Assembly (NCBI GenBank): GCA_025094145.1 | Contig: JALLLS010000054.1 | Coordinates: 1-64,000 of the forward strand | DNA: 64,000 nt | Direction of reading: 5' to 3' | From: Spinellus fusiger | Lineage: Eukaryota > Mucoromycota > Mucoromycetes > Mucorales > Phycomycetaceae | Part shown: piece after piece, positions 9,761-22,593 of the stretch | Numbering within the stretch: the stretch's first letter is position 1 | How the letters are laid out: the number at the start of each line of letters is the position of its first letter | Program-made: the position numbers and the translations under genes | Notes under the pieces: model-generated | Told to the model about the DNA's origin: nothing | The model's input: the letters and a program-made list of their open reading frames with translations, nothing else | Database searches by the model: none

Positions 9761-11148
9761 TTACGTTGGTTTCTGTGCTAGCATAAGATAGAAGTTATTA
9801 TAACACTTGTATTCTTCTATTTCCCGCTTCATCGCTGCCAACTCCTTCCTGAACAATTCTCTTTCCTCCTGGGATACATTCAGGTGTCTAGTGATGGCTT
9901 CTTTTTCATTGATTATGATGTGCATCCAATCGTCCCGAGATAAAACACCGAGATGTCCACCCCACAGACCTATAGGCAAGGATCTGTATCTTTCATTTCT
10001 GCCAACAGCCTCTAATGGCACCAGCGTATTTAGATTGCGGGCTAGACATGGTCTGAATCCCCTGGCTTCAGCTGCCTCCATCACTAAAGAGCCAATGGTT
10101 AGAACGGTGAAGTACTATTGCTACTACTAAAAAAAAGATGTCAAGGTAATAGATAGCAGATAACACACAATAACAGAGTCAGGGACCTATGGGCTGTAGT
10201 TACCTTTTCTGTTCAGTCGTTCAATGGTAGGACCTGGAGAATGAATGGTCAGATCTGTCTCCAACATTTCCAGATATCCACCCGGCTTTAGTACTCGCCA
10301 ACACTCCTTGACTACTTTGGCATATTGCTCGCTTGTTAAAGACATATTCATGAACCGTATATGACAATAATCGATAGAATTGTCTTGGAATCCACCAAGA
10401 CCCTCCAAGACATTGTACCTGATCAAGGCACAATTCACAGGCAGACTGTCCTGATCAGGAAACATGCAATCTTGGAAATCAAGACCGATGATGTCAAGAT
10501 TGGGGAACTCAAGGGCCAAATCAACGCACCAAGGTCCAGGGCCACAGCCAATATCCAAAACACACCCATGCTGAATCTTTCCGAAATCCAGGGGAGTGGG
10601 GAAATCACTACAAATATCACCCGTTAGTATTAATAGTATCTCCCCTCCTTTTTCTTTTTTCTTTTTTCTTTTTTCTTGGCTGTTACAAATACTTACTTTT
10701 GAAAGGCCAACTTCACCAAGTCATTTTTAAGCTCAATACGCTCTACCTCCTTCTCCAATCGAGATAGAGAGTAGTTGGGTGGCTGCGTATTCAACAGGGG
10801 AGGATTCTTGAGGAGGCTGTTATAAAACTTTGTACTTATTTTCTCAGGTTCTGTTATGGATCTGCTAACTGAACCCACAGGACTATTCTGAGCTGACAGT
10901 TGACTAAGTTCTTTGCTGGTAGGAGAAATTTGCTGTAGACTGTGTTGTTTTACTTTGGCCAATAGAGAGGCTACTTTGTTTTTATGCTTTGGTGGATCAT
11001 GGTTGGATTCCTCTATCTTAATAAAAAGCTTTGCTGGTGGTGAAGCCGAATTCTGATGGGTTGATTTTGTAGTTGGGGAGGACGGTGAAGAAAATAGAGT
11101 ACGAAGCCAGTGTGGATTGGATTGGGAGGTTTGTGCTGGGATCTCCAT
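9761..11148 (-). CDS. Class I SAM-dependent methyltransferase
   Basis: Three exons, 11148-10697, 10607-10204 and 10083-9761, about 392 aa. The first 150 residues are Ser/Pro/Lys-rich and probably disordered. The Rossmann methyltransferase domain follows, with motif I VLDIGCGPGPW, then an acidic strand end IIGLDFQD, motif IV-like region FQDNSIDYCHIRFM and post-motif RVLKPGGYLEMLETD. Intron 1 has a good TACTAAC branch site shortly before its acceptor. The start ATG at 11148 is the first in frame. The fold is clear, but the substrate is unknown. Similar fungal proteins are often listed simply as methyltransferase domain proteins. Confidence 0.85.
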
Positions 11149-11149
11149 G

Positions 11150-11688
11150 AAGTAGTGTGATGGTAGTAGAGAAATATTAGAGAAAGAACACTGAAGAACG
11201 TGGAGCAGTGATTAATCGCTAAAAGATAAAGATAAAGATGGTTCATGTCTTCACAAGCAATCCATGATAATAGCTTATTGGCCTTTAATCAGCTATGTTT
11301 TATGGCTAAATAGTGTTTCCATTTAGTAAGCACATTTATACTCCTTTGTGCATCTCCCGAACCCAAGAGTTCACTGTGTATCTGATATAGTTTGATATAG
11401 TCTGGTATAGTCTGATGTAATCTATACAGCAGGCAATCGCCCCTTTATCAGAAAGTTCTAACACTACTTTACAGTAAAAGATCATGTAAGAATACACTCT
11501 TTTGAATTTGATTTATCTGTTTTTATCTATACTATTTTAACATTAGTCAATGGCAGCTTCTTTATCAAAGAGTACAAGTAATACCAATTAGTAAAAGACT
11601 ATTTAAACACATCTTATCGGAAACACTGCTGATTTCACATGCAAAAAAAAAACAGCTACTGCTTTATATTATATTTGTTTCTCGATGA
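11150..11688. other. Intergenic, no gene seen
   Basis: AT-rich spacer between the 3' end of eIF3e and the start of the methyltransferase. It holds short degenerate TGATATAGTTTGATATAG-like repeats near 11380-11420 and an A9 tract near 11642. No coding frame with protein-like composition was found. Confidence 0.6.
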
Positions 11689-13445
11689 TTAATGAGCATT
11701 TTCAATGGGTTGGGACTGTGCTTCAGCTCGCTTCTTTACAGCTGAAGCAAGGACTTGGGATCGGAAGGAAAGACCCTTTGTACGCTCGATGACTTGTTGG
11801 TAGATTGAGGTGATGGGTGTATTCATAATAACGGTATTCTATAAAATACTCATTAGCACCCGCCTTATTAACTCATAGCATTACCTCTTCAAAATCAATC
11901 TTAGCATCCACACGAGTATCTCTGATCAGATTGACGATCCACTTTTCACCCTCTTCTTGGTTCAAATTCAGGATCTGAGACATATCCCTTTGAACATATT
12001 AGCACAAGAGAAACAAAACCTGTAGGCTTACTTAATGTTGATCTTTTGGTGGATTCTACAGTAGGTCTCAGAAATAAACTGTCTTGCGCTTTCCATGAAA
12101 TCTTCCTGAGTAGCAGCCAAGAAAAAGTCGTTGCTAAGTACATCCTCACACTCCTTCAACTTCTTTTGTGCACCTTCGAAATCAAATCGAACAAACAGAG
12201 CCTCAATGAATTCAGTGACAGGATCCTTGTATTCATAGGCCTCTTGTTCAATAATGCGGACTAATTCCTTCATTTGGTTCTTTCTGCGCTTGTTGGTGAC
12301 TACAGCAGTTGCCAAATAACGGAGGATCCAAGGACAAGAGGTCTGTATGGTGTTGATGTATTGGGGAGAAAGGAACATATCAACAATGCCATCACGTCCT
12401 TTGGGGTGGTTGAAAAAGACAAAGAGTGACCAGTGAATAAGCCAGTTACGCTGTTGCAATTGGTGCAGTGGTGATGCAAAGCTCTACACAATACATGAGT
12501 TACTAACACTCCCCAAGGCTATGTTTTTATATATTTCTCTTTGATAGATATTACCTTTTGATCAATCAACTCTCTCATTCTTTGCATTTCTTCTAATGCC
12601 AATTCCCAGTTACCGGTCAGAATATCAGCAGCCATCTTTCCCCATGAAGCAGAAAAGGCACGATCATTATCTGCAGACTACACAACCAATATTGATGCAT
12701 TAGACGTGCCTCTCTCTTTAGTGGCTACACAATAACAATTAGAAATTGATCATTACCAACACACGGAAATGGTACAGCATATCAGCAGCACCTCCATAAT
12801 CACCACAGCTAAACTGGAATTGACCAAACTCATACAGTATATTGATTTTATCCTCCGTGAGCTACCAACACATCAGTACAACTCTAGACACCAATACTAA
12901 CATTGTAGTTCTCCTTAAGGTACTGTAAGTTCTGTGTCTTATCATTACGTAAAGCAGCAATCACTTCTGGCTTCTCAAGAATAGCGACAAACTCCTGGAC
13001 CTGTTTCTGGAGCTCTTCTAATTTTGTCAAGACATTCTCTCTCTTCTCCACAAACTCTAATAAGGTCAGTCATAAACACATTCTTCTTGTAGAATAGTGT
13101 ACCTTCAGGAGTCTCTTCAGTGTTGTGAATCTTCTTGTACAAGTCCAACACGAAATCAACCATGTTGGAGTTACTGAACAGGTCGTACTTGGCCTTTGAC
13201 AAGTCTTCAGCTGAGTAGACCTGTTATTAAGGACATATTAGCTCCCTTTTTTATTTCTTTTTTTCATTTGTGCTTTGGAATGTGGCTATTCTTTTTTATT
13301 TTTTATTTTATTTTTTCTTCAAGAAAATAAAAATAAAAATAACAAGACGCACCTTGTTGAGTTCGAGGAACTCGATCAAGGGAAAGACAAGATGACGATC
13401 CAAAAAGGGAATCATCCGCAAAGTTAAATCGTGTGCGGCGGCCAT
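11689..13445 (-). CDS. INT6: Eukaryotic translation initiation factor 3 subunit E (INT6)
   Basis: PCI-domain subunit of eIF3. Eight exons: 13445-13353, 13220-13103, 13056-12902, 12861-12757, 12677-12555, 12483-12032, 11987-11885 and 11838-11689. Frames join to give 432 aa, the usual size. The start [20 protein letters not shown] is close to the family consensus. Further marks are [35 protein letters not shown] and, in the PCI winged-helix part, [20 protein letters not shown]. It ends ...QSQPIENAH. Introns are 41-89 nt. The gene looks intact. Confidence 0.95.
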
Positions 13446-13543
13446 GGTTCACGTCGTTTGCTTGTAAAGGTGTCGAATGAAATGCACCTTGAGAAACATT
13501 TATCATAAAAAAAACATAGGCGGTTATTGAATTGCACTAGACC

Positions 13544-13550
13544 TGACGTC
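13544..13550. promoter_or_regulatory. CRE/ATF-type site upstream of eIF3e
   Basis: TGACGTC, followed by G, lies about 100 bp upstream of the eIF3e start. It matches the core bound by ATF/CREB-type bZIP factors. Only the sequence match is seen; function is inferred. Confidence 0.3.
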
Positions 13551-13879
13551 GACACCGTCACGACACTGGGGATGGCGCGTATCAATTTTATTTTATTTTT
13601 CAATGTCACTTTAGATTGAAGGGAGGTTGTGTTGAATAAGCCACTCATAGTATTCTATGCTGAGAAAGATTGAAATAGCCCTGTGCTATATACTGTTGAT
13701 GTCCATTTGAGAAAAAGGATGAGAGTAGAATATGCATTATAGATAACAAGAGAACAAATCTATTGTGGAAGTGTAGAACGTATGGCTAATTGAGAATAAG
13801 AGAATAGGAAAATAAGAGAATAGGAAAATGAGTAGAGAACATTAGAATTAAAAAATAAAAAAAAAGGCACAACTTGTGT

Positions 13880-14134
13880 TCAAATATCAACTATTTGTTT
13901 AATACCACTTTCTTTTTCATAGCCATTCAGAATCCTATAAATATTTAATAAATTTTCAAGGCATTCAATCCACTGCACTACTTGATCATAGTCTAAATGT
14001 AAGTGAATAATAGTATTTTCAATGATAGAAAATAAAATAAAAACTTTGGACCATAGTCTGGTGTATGCATACATATATGTTAATTCTTCAATATTAGTCC
14101 TCCAAGAGTTTCTTTTTGAGAGTGAACATTTGAA
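13880..14134 (-). CDS. Possible C-terminal exon of an unrecognised protein
   Basis: A minus-strand open frame of about 85 codons has protein-like composition (NSWRTNIEELTYMYAYTRLW, DYDQVVQWIECLENLLNIYR, YEKESGIKQIVDI) and ends in TAA at 13880. It stands alone in AT-rich DNA, with no good start or upstream exon. It may be a gene relic. No family recognised. Confidence 0.25.
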   Translation of the reverse strand, partial: FKCSLSKRNSWRTNIEELTYMYAYTRLWSKVFILFSIIENTIIHLHLDYDQVVQWIECLENLLNIYRILNGYEKESGIKQIVDI

Positions 14135-14215
14135 TGCTTAGAAAACACGTCATTTCAAGTTGATATAGATCATTGGACTTATTTGAAGTGTAGAGTCTAT
14201 TACCATTAGTATGGC

Positions 14216-14216
<1 letters not shown>

Positions 14217-14248
<32 letters not shown>
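14217..14248. repeat. (ATT)n microsatellite
   Basis: About ten perfect ATT triplets in gene-poor DNA. The rest of 13450-15009 shows no clear gene apart from the doubtful exon at 13880-14134. Confidence 0.9.
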
Positions 14249-15009
14249 GCAGTAGTATGAATATCACTCTTATGAATGAAATCACACACATCCTTTCACA
14301 CTTTAAATTTAATAATGACATGAAAGAAGATAGTCTACCTGTAGCATAGGTTTCTGCCAGTGAGTCAACCGAGGCTACAGGGATAATTAGCGAAAAGAAA
14401 TGATAAACCAGGAGGTTTGGACCTTTTCTTGGTTCAGAAAGAATAGATAGAAATACAATAATAAATAAAATAAAAAAATAGCCTTTAACACCATTGATTT
14501 TGTAGCTGTTTTTATTTTTATTTATTTATTTTACAAATTGCTAACTACTAATTTCGCTTTTTAATATATAGAACCTGAAGTAACAGCATCCTGTACACTA
14601 CTTATTGTATCTCTTCTCAATGTGTCTTGGTTATGCCCTATAAAATCCAAATGACCTTGCTCAATGTTAGCATAGACTCTACACTGATAAAGAGGGCTTT
14701 CTAAATAAATGCAAGTGATTTAGTTTTCTGTACATCAATCTGAAGCAGTAGTATTTTATTGTGTTTATCTTGACATTTTGGTCATTGACTGAACATTTAT
14801 TTATATTCTAACCTAACTGTCCTGTAGGAAGAAGAAGTACGTAGCTCATAGGATTGTATGACTGATTCATCTCACTCATTCTTTATAGTAAGCTGCCATT
14901 CCTTGATCTTATCACAATGTATCTACTCTCTGTTTGGTACCTATCATTATCTGGACAATTGTAATGACTTTTGCGCAAATGGCTATGTCTATAACAGTTT
15001 GTATATCTA

Positions 15010-16368
15010 CAGTCCCAAGTAATAGGTGACTAAACAAAAGATAAATTTCAATTTTTTATTCTTCAAAAATAAAATAGAAGTCTTTTCTTTTATAACTTAT
15101 TCAACAAATAACCTCAAGCAATAAAAATCAGCCAAATATTAGCTAAGAACATGAAGATAGTCTCATCAAAAGAAGAGAGCATTCTATGTTTATTAAAGGT
15201 TAAATCATAGGACAATGGAAAAGATATGTTACTTATTAAGAGATTGATGGCAATCTTGACATCCCAAAGAACACAGTGGACAAGAATCTCCTATTATGTA
15301 AAAACAAAGGCACAAATCAACTCCAAATGTGTAAAAGAAGACCTGAAAAAGTTTCATCTACTTCAAAACTGGCTATCGTTTTGTCTATTCGCAGAAACCC
15401 TATGCAATTGTTTGCATATCATTTGAAAACACTAATAGTGTAGGCGTGAATGTTTGCCGTAGGACATTTTTTAAAATATATGAATAAACTCAGGATCACT
15501 TCATACTCACTATTAATAAAATCTCTTATGACACTTACTCACAAGCAAAGACAATTGGAATGGTGTAAAAACAAGGTTGATTGACCGGTGGTGAGGTGGA
15601 GTAACATCGTTTGGTCTGATGAGTCCCGTTTTACAGTTGTGGGCAATGATAAAGGGACTAGAGTGATCAGAAAGAAAAGTGAAAGGTATGAGGAGCGTCC
15701 TACGCAAAGAACATACAAGTATGGCAAGGGTTCAGTCATGGTTTGGGGGTGCTTTCTGCGCGGATGTATAGGACCTCTTATACTCTCGGAAGGATCAGTT
15801 AATCAAGACAAATATGTCAATATACTTGCCAAACACTCTCCTTCCTGGTTCTATAAATTGTAAGAGAATCTTAATGAGACCATTCTCTTTCAAGAAGACC
15901 ATTCACCTTGCCACACAGGAACATATAGTAGATGGTACAAACAAGAGAGATGTGTGATTGAAGTTTTTGATTTTTGGCCTGCACAAAGTCCAGATCTTAA
16001 CTCAATTGAGCATGTCTAGGCTTATCTCGAAAAGAAGATGAAGACACGTCGAACAAGCATAACCAATGCAAATTAACTTGAACGATGCTTGCGTAGTGAA
16101 TGAGAGAAGATCCCAAATGAATTTCTGGAAAAATTAGTGGATAGTATGCCAAGGAGGTGCTCCACTGTGATGAATAATAAAGGCTTTGCTACAAAGTACT
16201 AAGCAATGTATTTATAATGAGGATGTAGACAATCATCTAAAGAACAACCATTCCAAATCTTGTGTTATTCTATGAACATTTTATTATAAACATCTTAGAC
16301 TGATAAATATGCCTTTATTTTTCAAAAAAAAATTGAATTTTTGTTTAGTCAATTATTACTTGGGAGTG
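15010..16368 (+). mobile_element. Tc1-type transposon, decayed
   Basis: Inverted ends CAGTCCCAAGTAATAGGTGA (15010) and CACTCCCAAGTAATAATTGA (complement, ending 16368) are flanked by TA at 15008-15009 and 16369-16370. The plus-strand transposase is broken. The readable segment 15588-15863 has IVWSDESRFTVVGNDKGT and GKGSVMVWGCF (first catalytic Asp). About 15890-16040 reads FQEDHSPCHTGTYSRWY and SPDLNSIEHV followed by TAG where Trp is expected (second Asp and Glu). The HTH part, 15180-15500, is more damaged. It is related to the element at 2980-4323. Confidence 0.8.
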
Positions 16369-16559
16369 TATTTTGAAGATAGTCCACTCAAAGAATACTA
16401 TTGGGAATATAATTAAAATAAAACTATTATAAGTGACCTGACAAAAGTAATGGGATTTTTTCTTTCTTTCAAATTCTTAGCTATTTCTATATTTTAAAAA
16501 AAATACACTGTTTTCTTTTTTCATAACACTTATTTTCTTATAATATCTGTACTATTCAA

Positions 16560-17046
16560 AGAATTTTATGGAAACAAAGAAGTTTGGAGGTGGTTGAGTG
16601 ATGGTATGAGACTGATTTAGTGTGGAGGATGTTGAGAAATGGATCGTAGTAGAGAGTAGAATACTGCGACAAGTTTATTGATGTCTTGAGAGAATTCTAC
16701 TGTCATAAACTCAACTAACTATCTCTTCTAAACCCTAAAGTCAGTTACTGCCTACAAGAAGACCATGTTAGATCTCATAAGAGTAAGACAACTCAGTTAG
16801 AGAGTAGATAATGCTATAGTAATGACTCTTTAATGACCCTTACAAAGTTTTGATCTCAATCTAATTGAGCATCTGTGGGTCGACCTCAACAAGACTATTA
16901 GGAAAGAAAGAAGGGTGTATACCACCAAAAAAAGTTGATGGCTTCCCTGATCCTGGAATGGGGTAGGATGTCTAAAGAAGCAACAGATACCCTCATTGCC
17001 AGTATGGGGCGGAGATGCTAGGCTGTCATTGATGCCAAATACTGAT
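16560..17046 (+). pseudogene. Tc1-type transposase relic
   Basis: Broken plus-strand match to the C-terminal half of the 4336-5560 transposase. KKFGGG then VMV..D.F is readable near 16575-16620, and FDLNLIEHLWVDLNKTIRK near 16850-16905. The end, ARLSLMPNT, corresponds to RAVIEAKGGNTKY of the better copy. It contains several stops and frame changes, and its termini are not identifiable. Confidence 0.65.
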
Positions 17047-17339
17047 GGTGTTACTAATCAATCTTACAATAAAACCACTGTTTTGTATTATCAACACTAT
17101 TCTATGTATCTATCGAAACTCTCACATCTCTATCTAATGAATTCATGAAGTTATAACACTATTAAAGAAAAGTATGAAACTAAGAAAAGGAAATTTGCAT
17201 TTAAATATATCCTATTATATTTTACTAATCACTTTGTAAATTGTTAGTAAGTGGTAGTATTCTCCTCTCTTTTTTTTCTACGGGAGCCACCTTTAAGAAT
17301 TACAGTTGTCAAGAGTTCCATTAGCGGCATAGGGTGAAA

Positions 17340-17885
17340 GCCGTAGTATATCCAACATATTAAAGAACTTGTATATAAAGTCCACCATCTGGTGTCACAC
17401 ACATTGTCATTCCTAAAGTATATCTTTATTCATGAACTGGAAGATGATCCTAAGTTTGTTTTAAAAGACTTTATCAATAATTTTTCAAAGAGGCTTTCTT
17501 ATCTCTTTTAGCTAATTACAAGCCGGGAAAAGTAAATCCTACAGAAAAAGAAAAAGTATATAAAGAACTAGTGTTGAAGTACAGAGAACACTACTTTCAA
17601 TGTTGTTCATACAATCCAATAGACATAAAGTATACTCATCAAGAAGAGTAGAAGATATATATCTGGGGATTCTCTTTTTGAATCCAGTGTAGAGATGATT
17701 CGCAGCTTGTTTGATTTGTATGTTATGGACCACAAGTTCTCAAAAGGATCTATAGATTAAAACTGCAAGGCCAACCCTTTGAAGCATTTAAAAGTGTACT
17801 ACATACTTTCGAATATGTGCCTGGAGGTTCAAGGCAAGTCTTTCAGCTGCTTTCCTTTGAGAAGAACGTTGATACCAAAAATAAT
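17340..17885 (+). pseudogene. Fanzor-like (eukaryotic TnpB-type) N-terminal relic
   Basis: Plus-strand frames in pieces. From 17514 a stretch after a splice-acceptor-like TTTTAG reads NYKPGKVNPTEKEKVYKEL then VLKYREHYFQCCSYNPID. From about 17725 frames read YVMDHKFSKGSI, CKANPLKHLKVYYILSNMCL and GKSFSCFPLRRTLIPK. The last two match the relic at 31450-31560 (DKPFNCF..LRRIFIPSYMT). From memory of Mucoromycota Fanzor proteins, this is their N-terminal region ahead of the RuvC fold. It has no TIRs, stops in all pieces, and ends in an AATAAT repeat. Confidence 0.45.
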
Positions 17886-17889
17886 AATA

Positions 17890-19985
17890 ATAAGTAATCT
17901 TCCTGTACATTTATCACTGTACTATACAAAGAAGAGTAAGTAGTAAAAATTATATTACTTTTTACTGCTCACTTTAGTAATTTAATAATACCACGTGTTT
18001 AAATAGAAAAGAACAATAACTGGTATTGTGATGAATAATAAACCACACGCTATAGAGAACAGACAAAGGAAAGAAAAACATGGAAATGCTCTGTTTTAAA
18101 GTTCTTTCGTATAAGCCAAACTGACAAACATTGTTGGGTCTTATTAAAAGTAGTTAGGCACATTTATTCTCATGCTTGTAATTAATTCAAAAGATTAAGT
18201 TCAGCAACAAACAATTGAATTTCCCTCTCAGGTAAGACCATTTATAACAAACAAACAAAAAGACAATAGAGAAGGCACAATAGTATTGTCTCACTTGTAA
18301 AGATGGGTAAAATCTATTAAAAGTACTCAGACCTGTCATAGCGTATGAACATCATTTCCATTCACTTATATCTTAGTTTATCTATTTTTTCTATCCCTTT
18401 TCTGGATGATGATGAAGTAGGATCTTCTATATTTATATCTGTAATTAATGATTCAATGGTTCATTGGTGTATTTTTCTATTTTTCTATTTTTCTATTTTG
18501 TTTTTTTTTGCTTCTAATGACATAAAGCTTCTTGATAATTAGGTTATTGCTTCATAATTAATACTACTAAATTAATATTAATAATAAAAATAAAAAAAGC
18601 ATGCTGGACAGTGCAAGTTAAACAAGTCAAGAGGTCAAGTAAGATATAGTTCTAATATTCATTGTTTTCTGGACGTTATTTGTAAAAGGCATTTATTATA
18701 AATTGGTGTACATGTATGACTCATCTACGCATGTTAAGCTACATAAATGTGACTTTGGGTATTGAATGATAAGATAATGACTGGTTCAATGTGGGAGTTG
18801 GAGCATGATACAAAAAGCAACACCAGTTCTGATCTATATTAGTTTGTTTCTTAAATTAAAATGTTAAAATATTGAAAGACTAAGTTGATGGGTAGTGTAT
18901 TTGGATCAAGGAAATAAAGCAATAGTGGCCTATATTAATATGACCTGCATTAGGAACTGTGCATAAGACGCATTGAACAGATAGCAATTGTTTTCTATAA
19001 ATAATAGGGCTTTCTTTATAAATAAAGGCTGTGTAAACCCTCTAAATAAAGAGATAAAAACAATATTTACATGGAACTCTTTAGTCAAAAGTATGATTGT
19101 CTATAAACAAGCAAAAGAGTACATTCTGTTTATGAACCATTTTAAGGGATAAAAAATGGTTGACTATCATAGGTTTAAACTTTTAGAGAAATAATGATCT
19201 TACATCAGGGCTTTCTTGCATGATACACATGGCATACAACCAGATCTTTCTTTGTCTGTGGAACTGTAGGTAGGGGATAAATAAGTATGCAGAGAGATTG
19301 TATTTTCTTCTGAATAGAATGTCTATATTTAAGTACTTTACAAAGCAAATTGTGATAAGTATGATGATATAGATAAAGCTTCATTTTATCTGAGTTGTGC
19401 ATCCATTCAGCCTAGAATACTATAGATTTTTATTAAGATGCAATCAAGCAGTATGCCTTTATATAAAGCCACTCTACATATTTATTTGCCACTTTCATTA
19501 ACCCCAGTGTTCTAGATCTGAATTCAAAGTACAAAAGGATATATACTACAAATAGGAAAAGAGGACCTTGGCATCCTGGCATAGTATAATTGAAAATAAT
19601 TGACCCATTCAAATAGAGCAGGATACACCTTAGAGTATTATGAATAATGTAAACAAAGACTCTACACTAATTTACCATTGTCACGTAGTCTTGCACAAGA
19701 GTAATGATATTACAAACAATTAATATTATTGATATATTCAAAAGAGGTATTATATCATAAATAGTACAACTCATTCCATACTAAGATGAACAGCCTATAA
19801 TTGATTTCATTATTGGACCTAATTTAATAGTTCACATATACAAAACTAGCTTACAAAACTAGTGGCAAATAAATGCTACCCATCCTATAAAGTCTTTACT
19901 GAGCTGCACCTTACTCATTGCTTTTTTATTGTATTTTCTTATTTTGGTTCCTGCACTTTTATTCACAAATCAATGAAGCTTATCT
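17890..19985. other. AT-rich gene-poor region
   Basis: No frame with convincing protein composition. A TTTTTCTA tandem repeat lies at about 18472-18497. Short ORFs on both strands are low-complexity. Confidence 0.6.
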
Positions 19986-20441
19986 TTAAATTTCCTTTTT
20001 CATGTGTAAGGATGTGAAAGTGTCTGAGTAAATAAGGGGAAAAAAGTAACTCGATGATACCATCTTAGATGAAAATGGACTTTCATAGAGATTGCTCCGT
20101 TCTCCCGATGAAGAAATCCCATCGTACAGTGGTTTCATCGTCACTAATCTTTTGAAAAGAAAAAAAAAGTAAACGGACTTTGGATAAAAGTCGGTTGCTC
20201 CAGAAAGGAAGTCGAATGGCTCACTCTTTTGAAAACAAATAGGTCAAACAATAACTTAACCTGGTCACTTTGTTCAGGTACTTTTGACGATGCAAAGTGG
20301 GTCAAATGCAATAGAAATAGGATGAAGAATCCAACCATTTTGTTTATCAAAGTATTTATCATATTGATTTAAAGAATACCAAGTGTGTTTTGGAAGATGC
20401 TTAATAATTCTTGAACTGAATGTCTCATTCACACTACTCAT
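19986..20441 (-). pseudogene. Unrecognised two-exon gene or relic, left arm of inverted duplication
   Basis: On the minus strand an ATG at 20441 opens MSSVNETFSSRIIKHLPKHT then WYSLNQYDKYFDKQNGWILH and ISIAFDPLCIVK. After an intron-like gap (GTACCT...CAAAAG), a second open frame from about 20221 reads SEPFDFLSGATDFYPKSV, then TMKPLYDGISSSGERSNLYE and YFFPLIYSDTFTSLHMKKEI, ending TAA at 19986. Composition is that of real protein, but I know no family. The phase across the gap does not fit the obvious donor, so the copy may be broken or the true donor may differ. The part 20124-20426 is duplicated inverted at 22594-22898. Confidence 0.4.
20124..20426 (-). repeat. Inverted duplication, left arm
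   Basis: About 303 bp nearly identical to the reverse complement of 22594-22898. The arms are about 2.2 kb apart and enclose a Tc1 relic. The arm borders read GTACAGTGGTTTCATCGTCA at the left and GAATGTCTC at the right. Confidence 0.85.
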
Positions 20442-21239
20442 TTTGCTTGATGTATATATCAAGCAATGTCATTTGGGATTCTTCTAAGCATAAAATTTTC
20501 TAATTTAGTAGCTTTTATTTTGTGGCGTTCAATTAACCTTAGTTTTTATTTTTATTTAAAAACGTATTCTTGTGTTAATCCTAGTCTCTCCCCCTCTTTA
20601 TGCAAATTGTTTTGATGAATTTTTTCTTATAATCACTGTAGACATAGTTAGGTTTTTTTCTGTCTTCCATCTGGTTGGAACAAATATTCGGGTTTTCTTG
20701 CATTCTTCTTTCTCAATTGAGAAGTTTCTCTTAGGGACTGAAGCTGATAAGTAGCATTTGTTCAGTCATTAATGTCATCTTTAATGTAGGCTATTGACTT
20801 AGCCAATAATATTCAAACATTTGACCATTGATTTTAAGTATGCCTCTACCTCTAACTCTTGCTTATAAGAGTAAATATGATAGTTAGAGTCACTATGTTA
20901 ATAAAGATCATCTATAAGTATCTATGTAACTATACTGATCTTTACTATGCTCTGAATAAATCTTTAATAAAATCGAAAACTACTTTATCATCTGGGATGT
21001 TCTTTTTTTCCCTTTGTATTCTTTCAAATTTGCCTATTTTTTTTAGAACAGTAATTTATAAGACACCCATGGCATTCTATGTATATACCATATTAAATTA
21101 TCAATAACCGAATGCAAGTAATTGATGGTGCTACTTTTCAGAAGAAATGCAGTGAGCTATAAAAACTCATGTAAGTTTTGGATTTTTTTTGACTAAAGTT
21201 TTATAAAAAATATATATTCTTTTTTCTTATTTTATTATC

Positions 21240-22150
21240 TTTTTCCATAGTATGTCTAACTTATCTAGCACTACTGAGCAGACAGAAGACCCTCTTTCTA
21301 ACAAAAAGAAAGTTACTGAAATTTTTACCTGTTATCTCATTGTACGCAAAGTAGAGATTGCAAACTACTTTGATGAGAGAGATGACTCGATATTCATTTC
21401 AGATATTAAAGAAACTCCACCAAGATCATGACCACCAAAGTGTCCGTGATCATGTTTCACAACATGGTGAAAAAAAACTTAGCATATTTTCTTACAAGGG
21501 GGATAAAGAAACCTGCTCTCACCAATAAACACAAGAAAATGAGACTTGTTTGGGCTAAAGACAATGCATATTGGACCAATGAGCAATGATATACCATCAT
21601 CTAGTAAGGACATGAGATGACTATGCCCAGTAAAGGGTAGTATCAATGACCCTAGACACATTGACATATTGAAGGAGGGATACCTTTCTGAGATAGCCCA
21701 TCTTTCTGAAATAAACCTAGAAATAGGTCATGTTCTTTAGAAGGACAATGCTATTAGCTAAAGGGACAAGAAGATGAAGGAATGGAAGTGGCTAGGGTCA
21801 CAGTAAAGGGACTGGCTCTCATGAAGCCTTGATCTGAACCCAATCGAGCACCTTGGGATATTTTGGACCGTGAAGTTTGAAAGATGACTGCCCAAAGTGA
21901 TCTTGGGTATTTGGAGACTATCTTGATACTTGAATAGCAAAAATAATAATACTCACAGAGAATATTGATAGCTTCATAGAGAGCATGTTTTGGAGAGGTA
22001 AGACTGTAAGAAAGACAAAGGATAACAGTACCAAGTACTAATACCTTTTGTCTAATAAACATTTAATTGATATTCTGTTGATCTTATCCATGTTCTATAT
22101 AATTTTGAAGTCTCTAATATATGTTGAATGTATTATTTATAACAAACAAG
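21240..22150 (+). pseudogene. Tc1-type transposon relic
   Basis: Plus-strand relic of the 4336-5560 family. The N-terminus at 21251 reads MSNLSSTTEQTEDPLSNKKK, matching the start of that family. Later pieces include RLVWAKDNAYWTNEQ at about 21541 and LNPIEHLGIFW at about 21833, in changing frames. The right end (complement of TACTTGTTTGTTATAAATAA, ending near 22150 before TA) matches the left end of the 4336 element. No intact ORF. Confidence 0.65.
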
Positions 22151-22593
22151 TAAAAGGGCGTATAAGAAATGGAATCGAAGAGTCTTTAGCTTACAAGTAT
22201 TATTTTTTTAGAATTCACTGTAGATAGCCTTGTTACTATTTGGCTCTTTGTTTTCCTTCTTTTGAGTACTCTTAGTAGTGTCTTTGTGGCTTTCCTTCTA
22301 CATTTACATCCATAGTGGCAACGGATAGAAGGCAAGTTACTATGCCTTTATTTTCTTAAGATATATCCATAAGATCGTAAGTCTTATGAGCCTCTGACTA
22401 ACTTAGGCTTTTAGGAAGATCTAAACGACTGAGGAATATAGAAATAAGAGAAAATGACTATTAATATTATGACCTTTAATGTAATCAATAGTACCAATGT
22501 TTTTTTCTAACAATAGGCCTATCATGAGCATTACAAAGTATCATTTTGAATCTCGATTTGGTCACTTTGTTCTCTTTTTGTTTACTTTTTTAA

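Noticed and set aside
9700..9762. Splicing the methyltransferase on to the 9527-9660 exon
   Set aside because: The donor phase gives a different frame (TLSKEGSLAG...) that ends soon, and the methyltransferase already has a natural C-terminus.
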